Assembly: GCA_013285425.1 (NCBI GenBank)
Contig: CP053447.1
Location: forward strand, 188,954 to 252,953
Direction of reading: 5' to 3'
DNA: 64,000 bases
Origin: Ignavibacteriota bacterium
Lineage (GTDB): Bacteria; Bacteroidota; Ignavibacteria; Ignavibacteriales; Ignavibacteriaceae
Every line of letters begins with the position of its first letter. Within the stretch, counting starts at the first letter, position 1. The translations under genes and the position numbers were made by a program. Shown here one piece after another: positions 38,272 through 48,730 of this stretch. A model generated the notes under the pieces. It was not told where the DNA came from and searched no databases. It was given only the letters and a program-made list of their open reading frames with translations.

Positions 38272-38670
38272 TATTTGAATAGTTATTCTGAGAAAAAAAC
38301 AATACTAATATAAAGAGTTAAGAAGGAATTATATCTCCGGATTATTTAGCACAATGGCTTGGTATTTGTTGCTTAACATCAAATGAGTTGCAATTCTTTC
38401 AGAAAAGTGTATTGACAAAAATTATTAACTGCTATTATTTTAATTTTCATCAGTTTGCTTCTGTTAATCTTTTGTTTTGAATTGGAATGAAAAAAATCAA
38501 AACCAAATTAACTTAATAAATATTTATAGTTGATTTTAGCAAATCAATATTGTGTGTTACCTTAAAGAGTAAAAAAACGATTGTAAGTAATAAGATTTAC
38601 TAGTTATAGTCGGGTATGAGTAATATTCTGTTTCAGTAAGTATTTCTGCAGAAGTAAAAGTAATAACATT
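38272..38670. other. Non-coding stretch before wzx
   Basis: About 400 bp with stops in all frames. No gene or strong terminator seen; probably a promoter region. Confidence 0.45.
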
Positions 38671-40140
38671 ATGGATAAAAGTTTTAAAAGAGATTTTATT
38701 AAAGGTTCAGCCGCCGCATCGATGGGAACTGTTGTAGCTATGGTTTTCCAGTTTCTGAGTATTGTCATAATTACACGTTATGTTACTAAAGAGGAATTTG
38801 GAATTTATGTTTTGATAATTGTGATTTCGACTTTTTTAGATACAATTAGCGGATTGGCGCTTGAGCAGACGCTTGTTAAGTTTATAACCAGCGTGGAAGA
38901 GCAGGAAAAAAGATCAACATTTATTCTTACACTTACAATAAGGGTTATATTAATAAGTATCGCCGTCATTCTGGTAATTTTATTTCACGACGCTTTAATG
39001 CCGTTATTCAGCTTTACAGCTACAGAATTTTTAGATGTGGTTATCATCCTGTTCATTTTATCAAGCTTTAGAGGGTTGTTTTATAACTTATTACAAGGGA
39101 TGAACCTGTTTAAAAAATATGCATCAATACAGACTATTACATCCGTATTAAGAGTGGTTCTTTTACTTATAATTGTATATATCCATGAGTTGAATCTGAA
39201 GAACGTTTTATTAGTGGAAATAGTGGCTGTCTCTTTTACAGTGTTATTACAATTGGCTTTAATTCCGTATAAGGAAGTTTTTCATTGGGATGTAAATCTT
39301 AATAATTTTAAGAAAATCATCGGGTTCAGTATTCCACTCTACCTGTCAGGCATAACATATTTTATACAAACTCAGGTAAATATTTTTATAATTGGTGCTT
39401 ATTTAAACCCGATTAGCATTGCTAATTACGATGTTGCCGGAAAAATTCCGCAGGCGAGTGCGAAAGGATTTCAATCATTTATTATAGTGTTTTATCCAAA
39501 CCTTTCGAGGCTCCTCTCAGAAGGAGAACATGATGCAGCAATGAAGTTAATAAACAAATCACTTTTTACATTCTCCATTGCAATAAGCCTGCTATTGCTG
39601 GTTACTTTTCTTTTCAATAAGGAAATAATCCAATTACTTTTTTCGGATAAATATTTAGATTCTTCGTTGGCGTTTTCTTTTTTGATGGTTGCATTTTATT
39701 TGACTGCAATGTCACATATTATGGGGTATTCATTGGTTTCTGCTGGACTTCCGGCTACATCGTTAAAAGCTAATATCGCTGCCGGAGCGATTAATTTAAT
39801 CGGTGCATTCCTGATGATTCCTCTTTTGGGTTTTATGGGTGCTGTATATTCAGTTCTGTTAACCGGTTTTGCTTCATTATTATTTCATTATTTATTTCTG
39901 AAGAAGTACAATATGAAGATGGAGTTAATTAGTTTTATTAAACCGTCTTTGATTATCATTATTATAATACTTTTATATTATTTGTTTATTCCTGATAACA
40001 TAATATTGAAAACTATTTTGTTGATCGCATATTTTATTACTGTTTATTATTTGCTGCCCGAAGCAAAAGAAATCTTAAGACAGATTGCTTTGCATTTATT
40101 TAAATTTAAGTCTGAGAATAGCAATGAGAAAATTTTGTAA
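38671..40140 (+). CDS. Wzx-type polysaccharide flippase (MOP superfamily)
   Basis: 489 residues with about 12-14 membrane helices. The start FIKGSAAASMGTVVAMVFQF and FLSIVIITRYVTKEEFGIYV are typical of the polysaccharide-transport branch of the MOP/MATE superfamily, and GLALEQTLVKFI and the central AYLNPISIANYDVAGKIP also match. It would flip the undecaprenyl-linked repeat unit across the inner membrane for polymerisation by the protein at 36955. Confidence 0.9.
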   Translation: MDKSFKRDFIKGSAAASMGTVVAMVFQFLSIVIITRYVTKEEFGIYVLIIVISTFLDTISGLALEQTLVKFITSVEEQEKRSTFILTLTIRVILISIAVILVILFHDALMPLFSFTATEFLDVVIILFILSSFRGLFYNLLQGMNLFKKYASIQTITSVLRVVLLLIIVYIHELNLKNVLLVEIVAVSFTVLLQLALIPYKEVFHWDVNLNNFKKIIGFSIPLYLSGITYFIQTQVNIFIIGAYLNPISIANYDVAGKIPQASAKGFQSFIIVFYPNLSRLLSEGEHDAAMKLINKSLFTFSIAISLLLLVTFLFNKEIIQLLFSDKYLDSSLAFSFLMVAFYLTAMSHIMGYSLVSAGLPATSLKANIAAGAINLIGAFLMIPLLGFMGAVYSVLLTGFASLLFHYLFLKKYNMKMELISFIKPSLIIIIIILLYYLFIPDNIILKTILLIAYFITVYYLLPEAKEILRQIALHLFKFKSENSNEKIL

Positions 40141-40223
40141 TGTATTATTACATCACGAAAAAATATTTTAATATGTAATTTGCTTCTCAGTTTTTTGTTT
40201 CTAAATAAAAGGAATTAAATCTT

Positions 40224-41381
40224 ATGAATTTGAAAAAAACCAAGGTATTAATATTAGACTCCAATGTTGGAAATGATTATTCTTTGTTTCTGTGTAAAGC
40301 TCTGAAAAAGGCTGACATCGATATAACTCTTGTTGTGACTGAAGACAATCGAAGAGATAGTTCTGTAGATTTTCCTATCCTAACTCTTTCACCTCCAAAA
40401 GCCAAAAATGTAAGCAAATTTAAGAAAATATTTAAGTACTACAATTATCTTTTAAATGTATATAAGCTCATAAGTAAAGAAAAGTATGACGTAATTCATT
40501 TTCAATTTTTCCGGAGAATAAGAGTTGAAAGCATATATTTTGCGATGCTTAAATTATTAGGAGTTAGACTTGCTCATACCGTACACGATGTCACACCTTT
40601 GAATGAAAACAAGTTTGATCATCTTTTTAATCTGCTGGTTTACAAGACTGCTGATGTACTATTTGTACATTCAAATTCAAATAAAAGAACGTTAACTCAG
40701 CAAATAAAACTAAATGAGGAGAAAATAAAGGTAGTGCCGCATGGTGATTTTGATTTTTTAATTCCGGACAAGATCCCAACAAAATCTCAAGCAAGAGAAT
40801 TCTTTGGTTTATCTCAAGGGGATAATGTTATTTTATTTTTTGGTGCTATCAAGGAATATAAAGGATTAGATATTCTATTAAATTCTCTGTTTATCGTTGC
40901 TGCTAAAATTAATAATTTAGCTGTAATCATCGCTGGCAGACCAGACCCGGTCAAACTTGGATTAGAATATGAGAACATAATATCGAAGCTTCCGTCAAAG
41001 GTTAAAATTATTTATCATACTCAATATATTCCGGATGCAGAAGTTGTAAAATATTTTATAGCTTCTGATGTTGCTGTGCTACCTTATAGAAGAATTTCTC
41101 ATAGTGGGGTTCTGCATCTTGCATATTCGTTTGGGAGACCAGTAATAGCAACAAATGTTGGAGATTTTAAGGAGTTTATAGAAGAAGATAAAAGTGGATT
41201 TGTATTGTCTTCTAATAATCAGGAAAATTTATCTGAAAAAATTATAGAAGCCTTTTCCGATAAATTAAGACTAGAAGAAATGGGGAAATATGCAAGACAT
41301 CTAAGTGAATCAAAATATTCTTGGGATAGTAGCGCAGAGACAATGAAACAGATTTACGGAAAGATGACGCAAAATTATTAG
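40224..41381 (+). CDS. Glycosyltransferase family 4/1
   Basis: 385 residues, GT-B fold: LILDSNVGNDYSLFLCKALK at the start, VIHFQFFRRIR, AHTVHDVTPLNEN, then VILFFGAIKEYKGLDILLN and the donor-binding PYRRISHSGVLHLAYSFGRP. It is of the type that adds a hexose to a growing lipid-linked glycan. Preceded by a short leader with AAAGGAATT as ribosome site. The region after it (41382-41627) is non-coding. Confidence 0.87.
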   Translation: MNLKKTKVLILDSNVGNDYSLFLCKALKKADIDITLVVTEDNRRDSSVDFPILTLSPPKAKNVSKFKKIFKYYNYLLNVYKLISKEKYDVIHFQFFRRIRVESIYFAMLKLLGVRLAHTVHDVTPLNENKFDHLFNLLVYKTADVLFVHSNSNKRTLTQQIKLNEEKIKVVPHGDFDFLIPDKIPTKSQAREFFGLSQGDNVILFFGAIKEYKGLDILLNSLFIVAAKINNLAVIIAGRPDPVKLGLEYENIISKLPSKVKIIYHTQYIPDAEVVKYFIASDVAVLPYRRISHSGVLHLAYSFGRPVIATNVGDFKEFIEEDKSGFVLSSNNQENLSEKIIEAFSDKLRLEEMGKYARHLSESKYSWDSSAETMKQIYGKMTQNY

Positions 41382-41627
41382 GGGCTCTTTACAAAAATAT
41401 GACTAATAATATGTGATATGTAACTGTTAAGTTAAATCAAGATCTTTTAACTCATTATTCCTCAAGAATGGTAATTCCAAAGTAGCAATTGAAGTGAGTA
41501 ACGCATTGTTAAAAAATTATTTGAAAATTGTTACTCCAATATTTTTAAATTCGTAGTTAGCCAGTATATTGAGTATTCCCGGCAGACTATTAATGTGTTT
41601 TTAATATACGTCAGGTATCACTTGATA

Positions 41628-41840
41628 CTATTTCATCAATATCATTTTTTTTGTAACTACATAGTTTGCAGCTTGGAGTCTGTAAAAATATACGCCGCTT
41701 GGTAGATTATGTACACTACCGACAGAGTTGAGTCCACCTTCGGTTGAGAATTCTACTTCATATGTACTTGCAGCTTTTTCTTCATTTACTAAGCTCCCAA
41801 TTTCGTTTCCCAGAATATCAAAAACTTTAAGTGTCACAAA
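41628..41840 (-). pseudogene. Orphan T9SS tail fragment, opposite strand
   Basis: Reading leftward from 41840: FVTLKVFDILGNEIGSLVNE, then EKAASTYEVEF, NLPSGVYFYRLQAANYVVTKK and a stop. This is the last 70 residues of a T9SS sorting domain with no passenger and no QNYPNPFNP start. It is cut at about 41840, where it meets the truncated glycosyltransferase facing the other way. The tail differs from those at 6-20 kb, so it came from another gene. No transcription start for it is apparent. Confidence 0.8.
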
Positions 41841-42483
41841 CGAAGTTGCGGATCAATACTGGATAAGGAATTTGATTGATACAATTGAAAAATTTAATGC
41901 AGATGTTGTTTTTGGTTTTGTTATTCCAAAATTTTATTCAGACTTACCTAAATGGAAAAAACAGAGGGAAATATACTTTTTACCTGTTGGAAAGACAGGT
42001 GATATGCCTTTATTTCATTACACTACAAATTGTTTGATAAAAGCTGATAAAGTTAGGAAATACAATTTAAAATTCGATCCGAAATATGGACTTACAGGTG
42101 GTGAGGATAGTGTATTTTTTGATTTATTATTAAAATATAAAGCTATTTATGTCGTATGCAGAGAGGCCATTTCATATGAGGTTGTACCTCAATATAGAAC
42201 TACGTTGAAATTTATATGCCAGCGATATTTTCTGAAGGGTAATAATGATGGAAGGATTATCATTGATGTAGTAAATAGTAAATTTCAAAAAATTTTTAAA
42301 ATTATAAAAGCATTGCTGGGAATAGGATACTATGGATTGCAGACTTTAATCTTTTTACCGATCAGGAAAAAATGGATATTTGGTTTAATTCGATTATGTT
42401 ATTTTTATGGACAGTTTCTTGCAATAATTAAACTCAAATCCTTTGAAGATAAAACAGAGTACGATGCTTTAGGTAGCAATTAG
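41841..42483 (+). pseudogene. Glycosyltransferase family 2, 5' truncated
   Basis: The frame begins in sequence that belongs, on the other strand, to a T9SS tail; genuine GT2 sequence starts at NEVADQYWIRNLIDTIEKF (about 41840). This is the region right after the DxD motif of GT2 enzymes that contain DxDE.. followed by W. The rest follows: DVVFGFVIPKF, HYTTNCLIKADKV, LTGGEDSVFFDLL (acid/base ED) and a C-terminal membrane-associated segment near FLPIRKKWIFGLI. The first 90-100 residues with the nucleotide-binding site are missing, so it should be inactive. The ATG at 41728 lies in the foreign part. Rearrangement or misassembly. Confidence 0.8.
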
Positions 42484-42697
42484 AAAACAACAATTCTTAT
42501 CAATTAAATTTAAATACAATTAAGTAGAGAGTTATTTAAAAAATTAATTTGTATTTTATTATTGTTCATTCTGTTCATTTATCTTTTTATTATTGGTTAA
42601 ATATCGTTGCTTATCTTTTTTGTCTGCTTTATGGAGGTAGTATCAATGTATAGTTATGATGTATATTGTTATAACAAATATTTTTTAAGGAGAAAAT

Positions 42698-44203
42698 ATG
42701 AAGTCGATTCCACGTAGCACCTATCTCTCGGTAATTTTAGTATTATTTATCTTCCAATGTACAACAATTACTTTTTCATCAAATTATTACGTTGATAAAA
42801 ATGCCAGTGGTAATAACAGCGGTACATCCTGGGCTAATGCTTGGCAGAGCTTTTCGGATATTGATTGGAGTTCCATAAAACCAGGTGATACAATAAATAT
42901 TTCTGGTGGAATTGATTCTACAATCTACAACGAACAATTAAATATTAATACTCAAGGTTCAGTAAATAATTACATAACAGTGCAGAGTAGCATTGATGCC
43001 GGACATAGTGGTAGAGTTATAATAAATGGCGGCTTTACAAGAAATTATGGGATATATATTGAACAAGGCTGCGGCAGCTCTCGGATCGGAAGTTGGATTT
43101 ATGTTAAAGGTTTAGAAATTCGAAGAACTAAATTACACGGTATTTATTTGCACTGTAGTGTAAACAACATTGTAATTGATGGATGTAAAGTAACAGAAAC
43201 ATTAGGAAGAAGTATAATGCTCATTGGAAATGATGATTACTATTTAAATGAAAATGGTGTATGTGCAAAAGATATAGAGATAAAAAACTGTTATCTTGTA
43301 TCTCATAGTGATCAATCTTCAACAGAGAATGATGTTATTTATCTACAAATGGGAGCACGATTAAATATTCACCACAATTATATTCATCAGCAAAATCGTC
43401 AATCACAGAACCAACCTCCTAATCATATGCATATAGATTGTATTCAAACACACGTGGTTAGGGATGTTAAAATCTGGAATAATGTCTGTATAATTGATTC
43501 TGGAGTTTATGGCCATGCTATGATACTCGGGATACAATCCAGACCTGGTAATGTTGATACTAATATAATATATAATAATTATATTTATGAGGGCGGTCAT
43601 TTAGCTGCCGACGGTAACCCAAATGTTCCTGCATTATATCTTAGATGGTATGGTTATGTAAACAGTGTTGAGCCACCTACATTTGTTTATCATAATACAA
43701 TAGTTACAGCTAATGGCGGTTCTTATCCAATATATCAAGAAAGACCTGCTTGGGTTAAAAACAACATTATTGTACAATATGGCACAAAGGGACAAAATCC
43801 TTCAGTTTATGGTGGTAGAGGTAGACCAACCTGGCAAAGCGGATATAATACATCGTGGTATAATAGTGCAGATTTAAGTAGTCCTAATTTAATGTGGCGG
43901 GATTATGGTGGTGTGGAATTTGGCGGCAATAGATTCAGAGGAGTTAGTGGTAGTCCTATAGGTGCACCATCAAACTGGTCAGAATGGATTTTATATGGTG
44001 GTAAAGGAGTAAATAAAAATCCCCAATTTATAAATGATGTCCGAGGAAGATACGGATACGTTATAGCTCCTAATTCGCCAGCTATAAATGCTGGTATAGA
44101 CTTACGAACTTTTATAGAGAGTAAAGGTTTACCATGGACTGATATAGAAGGTAATCCAAGGGACAACTCTCCAGATATTGGAGCTTATGAATATAGAAAA
44201 TAG
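42698..44203 (+). CDS. Secreted parallel beta-helix protein (third paralogue, no T9SS tail)
   Basis: 501 residues, intact, with AAGGAG ribosome site 7 bp before the ATG. The signal peptide (STYLSVILVLFIFQCTTITFSS) is followed by NYYVDKNASGNNSGTSWANA and the same beta-helix passenger as the two copies at 16-20 kb: VRDVKIWNNVCIIDSG, GHAMILGIQSRPG and DIEGNPRDNSPDIGAYEYRK. It ends directly after that motif, where the other copies continue into T9SS tails, so it may be periplasmic, secreted otherwise or held by a partner. It lies inside the polysaccharide locus, which suggests that the passenger acts on, or binds, the polymer. Clearly diverged from the other two copies at DNA level. Confidence 0.85.
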   Translation: MKSIPRSTYLSVILVLFIFQCTTITFSSNYYVDKNASGNNSGTSWANAWQSFSDIDWSSIKPGDTINISGGIDSTIYNEQLNINTQGSVNNYITVQSSIDAGHSGRVIINGGFTRNYGIYIEQGCGSSRIGSWIYVKGLEIRRTKLHGIYLHCSVNNIVIDGCKVTETLGRSIMLIGNDDYYLNENGVCAKDIEIKNCYLVSHSDQSSTENDVIYLQMGARLNIHHNYIHQQNRQSQNQPPNHMHIDCIQTHVVRDVKIWNNVCIIDSGVYGHAMILGIQSRPGNVDTNIIYNNYIYEGGHLAADGNPNVPALYLRWYGYVNSVEPPTFVYHNTIVTANGGSYPIYQERPAWVKNNIIVQYGTKGQNPSVYGGRGRPTWQSGYNTSWYNSADLSSPNLMWRDYGGVEFGGNRFRGVSGSPIGAPSNWSEWILYGGKGVNKNPQFINDVRGRYGYVIAPNSPAINAGIDLRTFIESKGLPWTDIEGNPRDNSPDIGAYEYRK

Positions 44204-44525
44204 GATTTATTTGATTTGGCAGATAATCCGAATTCTTTCTTATTATCAACTTTAAGGGGTAGGATCAGGTGTCGCTTAAACAATGAACATACATTTGTAT
44301 GTTTTTCTGTTTTTTTTATTCCGTTATTATGCATGTCCTCATTATAATTTATTAATTCCTTGCATTCTAATACATGTTTGAGCCATAATTATTTTTTATT
44401 TCTTTACATAATACAACTATCTAACTCTTTTGAAGGTTAAACGAGTATTTATAAATTAAAGACGTAAATGAATTTAGGTTAAATGTTTCGGATTCCATGC
44501 AATTTTATTAAGAAAAGAAAATGAA
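44204..44525. other. Non-coding stretch between convergent genes
   Basis: About 320 bp between the beta-helix gene and the minus-strand wzc. A terminator is expected but no strong stem with a T-run on either strand was found. No gene seen. Confidence 0.4.
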
Positions 44526-47114
44526 TCATACTGAATTTACTTTAGAATCTTTTTGGATTATTGAACTGTCTTTTTTTACTCTATTTCTGCTATTTTTATT
44601 TCCTTGATTGTGATTGTTTCCGTGCCCATAACCATAACCATAACCATAACTATAGCGATATCGATAAGAATTTTGAATATCTGTTGCATTTGCAACGATT
44701 CCAAGAATCTTAATCTTTGCCTGTTTCATATCCTGGATTCCTCCTATTACTGAATCCTTCATACTGGTTTCAGGTCGTACGATTAGTAAAGCATTCGTTA
44801 TATATTGACCCAAAACGAGTGTGTCAACAACTCTTGTTACAGGAGGTGTGTCAATTATAACATAATCATAAGCGGATGTATTGATCTTTTCAAAAATTGA
44901 TTTCATCCGATCTGAACTTAAAAGTATACTTGAATTTTCTCTTAAACCACCAGACGGTATAATATTAATCTTCTTCAAAATTTTAGTATAAATTACTGGA
45001 GAGGTGCCCTTTTCAAGAAAATCAATTAGTCCTGATGAATTATTAAAAACATTGAACAATTTCGAAAGCTCACCTTTTCTAAGGTCACAATCAATAATTA
45101 AAATGTTCTTATCATTTAATGCCATAGTAATAGCAAGGTTAGCAACTATAGTAGTTTTACCGGTATTCTCTTCACAACTAGTTACCATAATTGTTTTACC
45201 CTTTAGATCTAGATGAGATAACTTAGTATTAAGCAGTCTATAAGACTCGTTAATTCCAGAGTCATCAGTATTCAACGTAACAAACTTATCCTTTTCGTCA
45301 TTCGATTTTTTCATTCTATTAAGAATAGACTTATCAAAACTTGGAATTAAAGCTAATAATGGTAATTTTAGTTCATCTTCTAAATAATCTAAATCAATGA
45401 GATTTGTTTTTCTAAGTTCTATTATAAAAACAGTAAGAATTCCAATAAATCCACCCAATGCAAGCCCAATTAACATATTTAAAAGTTTACGTGGTTGAAT
45501 CGGTTTTAATGGTTTGTATGGATGATCAACAATGATAATATCCTGCAATTGTGCGAGTTCAGCTACCCTCATTTCTTCACGTTTATCAAGTAACAATTTG
45601 AACATTTTTTCGTAAACATCTTTCTCCCTAATTAATCTTGCCATTTGAGTCTCTTTTGCAGGCAGTTGTTTTATTTCAGATTCATGGAGAGATAATAAAG
45701 AATTAATTTTGTAAAGTTTTTTTTCTAAGGTACCAATAATAATTTTGTATGCAGTTAAAGTGTTTTGATTATAACTGCTAAGTTTTTGCTTTACTAATTC
45801 TATTTGTTCATTAATGTTTATTACATCAGGATGTTTTTCAGTGCGTTTTTGCATCAGGTCAAGTTTTTGCAACTCAAGTTCTGAAAGACGGCTCATCAAA
45901 CCAGAGAATGGTGATTCACCCTGATTTTCCCCTGATGGTTGAAGAAAGCTTTGATCAAAATAACCACTTGCTTCTAGTTCTTTCTGCATTGCTGCCGCCT
46001 TGTCTCTATAATTTGAAAGAAGAAGATCTGTTTGTAGCTTTTCAGCCTCTAAAGTACTCTGGTAGTTTAAAAGTTCTTGAGTATTTTGATCAATATTTAT
46101 AATTCTTCCACTCCCTTTGAAGTTACTTAAGTTGCCTTCAGAATCAATTAGCTTTTTTTGAACTTCAGTTAATTGTTCGTCTATAAAATTATATGAGTAT
46201 CGAACAGATTGTTTTTGTTGCTCCATTCTTACTTCTCTAAACTGATTGATTAAATCATCAGCAATTATTTTACAAGCTAGAGGTGAGGATGATTTAATGC
46301 TCAATTCAAAAACATCGGTATGGCCAATTCTTGAGACGTTAATATCTTTACTAAATGTTGTATAGAACTTACTATAGTTTTCAATATCAAAGTAAATTTT
46401 ACTTCCAACAGGTGCATCATCCCAACTAAAATCAAATTGCAAAAAATCTGTGTTTACATTCAACTGATTTTGATTTTTCTGTAATTCTTGCTTTAAATCA
46501 AACGAATTCTCTATGTTACTTTCTATCAGACTATCTGATTTACTAACAGAAGAGACATTAAAACTTATTATTAATTTATTTTTCTCAACATCCCACAATT
46601 CAAATTTATTAGTCGCTATTTTCTTTATGAATAATTCCAGCTCTGTATTTTCATCTTTTATTTTAAGATATTTTATTTTTGGAAGACTAAATGAAATCTC
46701 TTTTGCATAGTTGTTTCCAGAATCCGGGAAATCAACAAATACATTTTTAAGATGATAAGAATTTCCCTTTGGATCAACTATCTTTTTAACATCAAAACGC
46801 AATTTGAGGTCTCGAATTACTCTGCCTAATACTTCACTAGTTTTTACCAATTCCATTTCTGTCTCAAGCCGGTCAGATGTTTGAAGTTTCACAATTTCAT
46901 AAAGTTCATCCCTTTGGCCACTATTATCTGTAACTTCTTTTTTAAGTAAGGCTTTAGATTCATAAATTGGGGTAGTCAATTGATTATATGTAAAAGCTAA
47001 AATCACAGATGCTATAATAATTGAAATTATTATCCATTTGCCTTTATATATTATATAAATTAGCTCAAGAAGAGATTTTTCTTTTTTGTGACTCTTTGAA
47101 ATATTATCTATCAT
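44526..47114 (-). CDS. wzc: Wzc-type polysaccharide co-polymerase with tyrosine autokinase domain
   Basis: 862 residues. N-terminal Wzz-like part: TM helix about residues 29-48 (KWIIISIIIASVILAF), a long coiled-coil periplasmic region, a second TM near 535-555 (LLNMLIGLALGGFIG). The C-terminal BY-kinase has Walker A SCEENTGKTT near 650, Walker A' LIIDCDLRKGE near 675 and Walker B YVIIDTPPVT near 752, and ends in a tyrosine cluster (RYSYGYGYGYGHG), the expected autophosphorylation site. It would control chain length and export with the Wza-like protein encoded 31 bp upstream on the same strand. It is transcribed opposite to the rest of the locus. Confidence 0.92.
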   Translation of the reverse strand: MIDNISKSHKKEKSLLELIYIIYKGKWIIISIIIASVILAFTYNQLTTPIYESKALLKKEVTDNSGQRDELYEIVKLQTSDRLETEMELVKTSEVLGRVIRDLKLRFDVKKIVDPKGNSYHLKNVFVDFPDSGNNYAKEISFSLPKIKYLKIKDENTELELFIKKIATNKFELWDVEKNKLIISFNVSSVSKSDSLIESNIENSFDLKQELQKNQNQLNVNTDFLQFDFSWDDAPVGSKIYFDIENYSKFYTTFSKDINVSRIGHTDVFELSIKSSSPLACKIIADDLINQFREVRMEQQKQSVRYSYNFIDEQLTEVQKKLIDSEGNLSNFKGSGRIINIDQNTQELLNYQSTLEAEKLQTDLLLSNYRDKAAAMQKELEASGYFDQSFLQPSGENQGESPFSGLMSRLSELELQKLDLMQKRTEKHPDVININEQIELVKQKLSSYNQNTLTAYKIIIGTLEKKLYKINSLLSLHESEIKQLPAKETQMARLIREKDVYEKMFKLLLDKREEMRVAELAQLQDIIIVDHPYKPLKPIQPRKLLNMLIGLALGGFIGILTVFIIELRKTNLIDLDYLEDELKLPLLALIPSFDKSILNRMKKSNDEKDKFVTLNTDDSGINESYRLLNTKLSHLDLKGKTIMVTSCEENTGKTTIVANLAITMALNDKNILIIDCDLRKGELSKLFNVFNNSSGLIDFLEKGTSPVIYTKILKKINIIPSGGLRENSSILLSSDRMKSIFEKINTSAYDYVIIDTPPVTRVVDTLVLGQYITNALLIVRPETSMKDSVIGGIQDMKQAKIKILGIVANATDIQNSYRYRYSYGYGYGYGHGNNHNQGNKNSRNRVKKDSSIIQKDSKVNSV

Positions 47115-47145
47115 AAATTTGTTTTTCTATTCTTAAAAAACTGAA

Positions 47146-47760
47146 TTAGTGTTGAAAAAATATTGCATAACTAGTAACAATGAGTGCAACGGCAGATGCA
47201 ACAATTGTAATCCATGAAGAATTGCTCACCCACCAATCTCTTGGAACAAAAACCTGGTCGCCAGATTGCAATCCAAATTCATTAGCTGTACTGCCTACCT
47301 TGATAATTTTGTTAATATCAATGTCAATTTGTTGATTATTTCTAATTAGAGTAATATTATCCAAATCTGCATTTTCATTTGTACCTCCAGCAAAAGCTAA
47401 TATCGCTGCAAACTTCTCATAGTCAGAAACATAATAAAATCCTGGATTCCTCACTTCTCCAAGAATATTTATTCTAAATAATGCATTAACGCTCAAATGA
47501 GGATCTTTATATAAAGAATCATAACGCGATTCTATTTCTAATTTAAGACGATTAAAATCTTTGTTCTTAGTATCAATTGCTCCAATAATTGGTAAGTTAA
47601 CTAGTCCGTTTGGCTGAATATAATAATCACCGGTAATGAGATCATTTATATCAAGAAAAGATATTCTAATTCCATCTCCTGCATTCAAATTCTGAGCGAA
47701 CAAATTTTGACTAGCAAATATTAAAATTGTTACAATAAAAAAAACTGATAAATATTTCAT
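47146..47760 (-). CDS. Wza-like polysaccharide export protein
   Basis: 204 residues. Signal peptide MKYLSVFFIVTILIFASQNLFAQ without a lipobox cysteine, then the Poly_export domain (DGIRISFLDINDLITGDYYI and QPNGLVNLPIIGAIDTKN) and one SLBB domain (ILGEVRNPGFYYV), ending in a hydrophobic helix (WITIVASAVALIVTSYAIFF). Much shorter than E. coli Wza (379 residues), with fewer SLBB domains, as is usual in Bacteroidota-type exporters. First gene of the minus-strand pair with wzc; its promoter must lie in 47761-48730. Confidence 0.88.
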   Translation of the reverse strand: MKYLSVFFIVTILIFASQNLFAQNLNAGDGIRISFLDINDLITGDYYIQPNGLVNLPIIGAIDTKNKDFNRLKLEIESRYDSLYKDPHLSVNALFRINILGEVRNPGFYYVSDYEKFAAILAFAGGTNENADLDNITLIRNNQQIDIDINKIIKVGSTANEFGLQSGDQVFVPRDWWVSNSSWITIVASAVALIVTSYAIFFQH

Positions 47761-48730
47761 TACGTCTCTAAATGAATTTAAATGGATAAATAATACTATA
47801 CATACAACTTAATACTAAAATAACTTCATTAAGTAACTTTGAAGTTAGTCCTCTTGTCTACAATTTGGGGTACGGTTCACATTATAATACGTAAAAAACA
47901 ATATTTATGCCACCATAGCTTAGTAATTTCTCTTTTAAGACAGTGCATTAATATTTTAGAATATCAAAATGAGAAAATATCTTTTTCTTGAGTCACAATA
48001 TTATTATGATAATAATACAAAACAATAGATATTTCATTACACAATACATCTCTTAATAATTTTGAAAATAGGGTATTGGATTCAATTAATAAATGAAAAA
48101 TATATTATATTTTTTATATAAGTTTTGCTAAAATTTATTAGCACAGTTCTTGCTTATAAACATTTCTAAAAATATTGTGCTGCATAACATAAAAACTTTT
48201 TAAGAAGACAACCTAAAAAGAGATTATATAGCTTTGATGTTAATGAAAGATACATTGTTTGATCAAAAAGCTAGATTTAAGATGTTGAAAATGTAGTTAA
48301 AGCAGCTATTGAGAACGTAATAGAAAATGCAGCAATCATTTTTGGTAACTAGTTCTCAATTTGAAAAAGAATTGTTTATATTGAAAAATGAAAGAAACTT
48401 GAAATAAGTTTTTATCATTTTTATTGGAGAGTAGAGTTTTTAACTAATTACACTAACCGAATCCATTTTTTTTGATTATGTTTTTGCATTATGAAAGAGA
48501 TTGATTTGGTGTAATTATAGAATGAGTAATGAAGAATATTTAGTAGCCCTTTTCCCTGAATATTCAGATTAGTAAACTGAATATGTTGTATCAATGAGTA
48601 AATAGTGGATTAAGAAGTAATTCTGAAAGCTTGTTCTTTTAACTTTATACTATATTAAGTATTCTCATGTCATAATTGATTATCATTATTAACAAATTTC
48701 TTTATATCATAAATTAAAGGAGAAAATAAT
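47761..48730. other. Long non-coding stretch (970 bp) between divergent operons
   Basis: It separates the minus-strand wza/wzc pair from the plus-strand epimerase operon, so both promoters should be here. Very AT-rich with stops in all frames. Short stretches such as that around 48300 can be translated only briefly. A solo IS-like end is at 47867-47879. I see no gene; a small RNA or decayed genes are possible. Confidence 0.5.
47867..47879. repeat. Solo copy of the IS3-type element end
   Basis: GGGGTACGGTTCA matches the end of the IS3-type element at 22681-22693 (AGGGTACGGTTCA), 12 of 13 positions. No transposase is near. It could be the scar of a lost element or chance. Confidence 0.35.

Noticed and set aside
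41728..41840. ATG at 41728 as the start of the glycosyltransferase
   Set aside because: The stretch up to about 41840 is the antisense of a T9SS tail, so the real N-terminus is missing.
48290..48350. Short stretch translating like AAIENVIENAAIIF, at first glance chaperonin-like
   Set aside because: Stops on both sides and no further match; too short to support.
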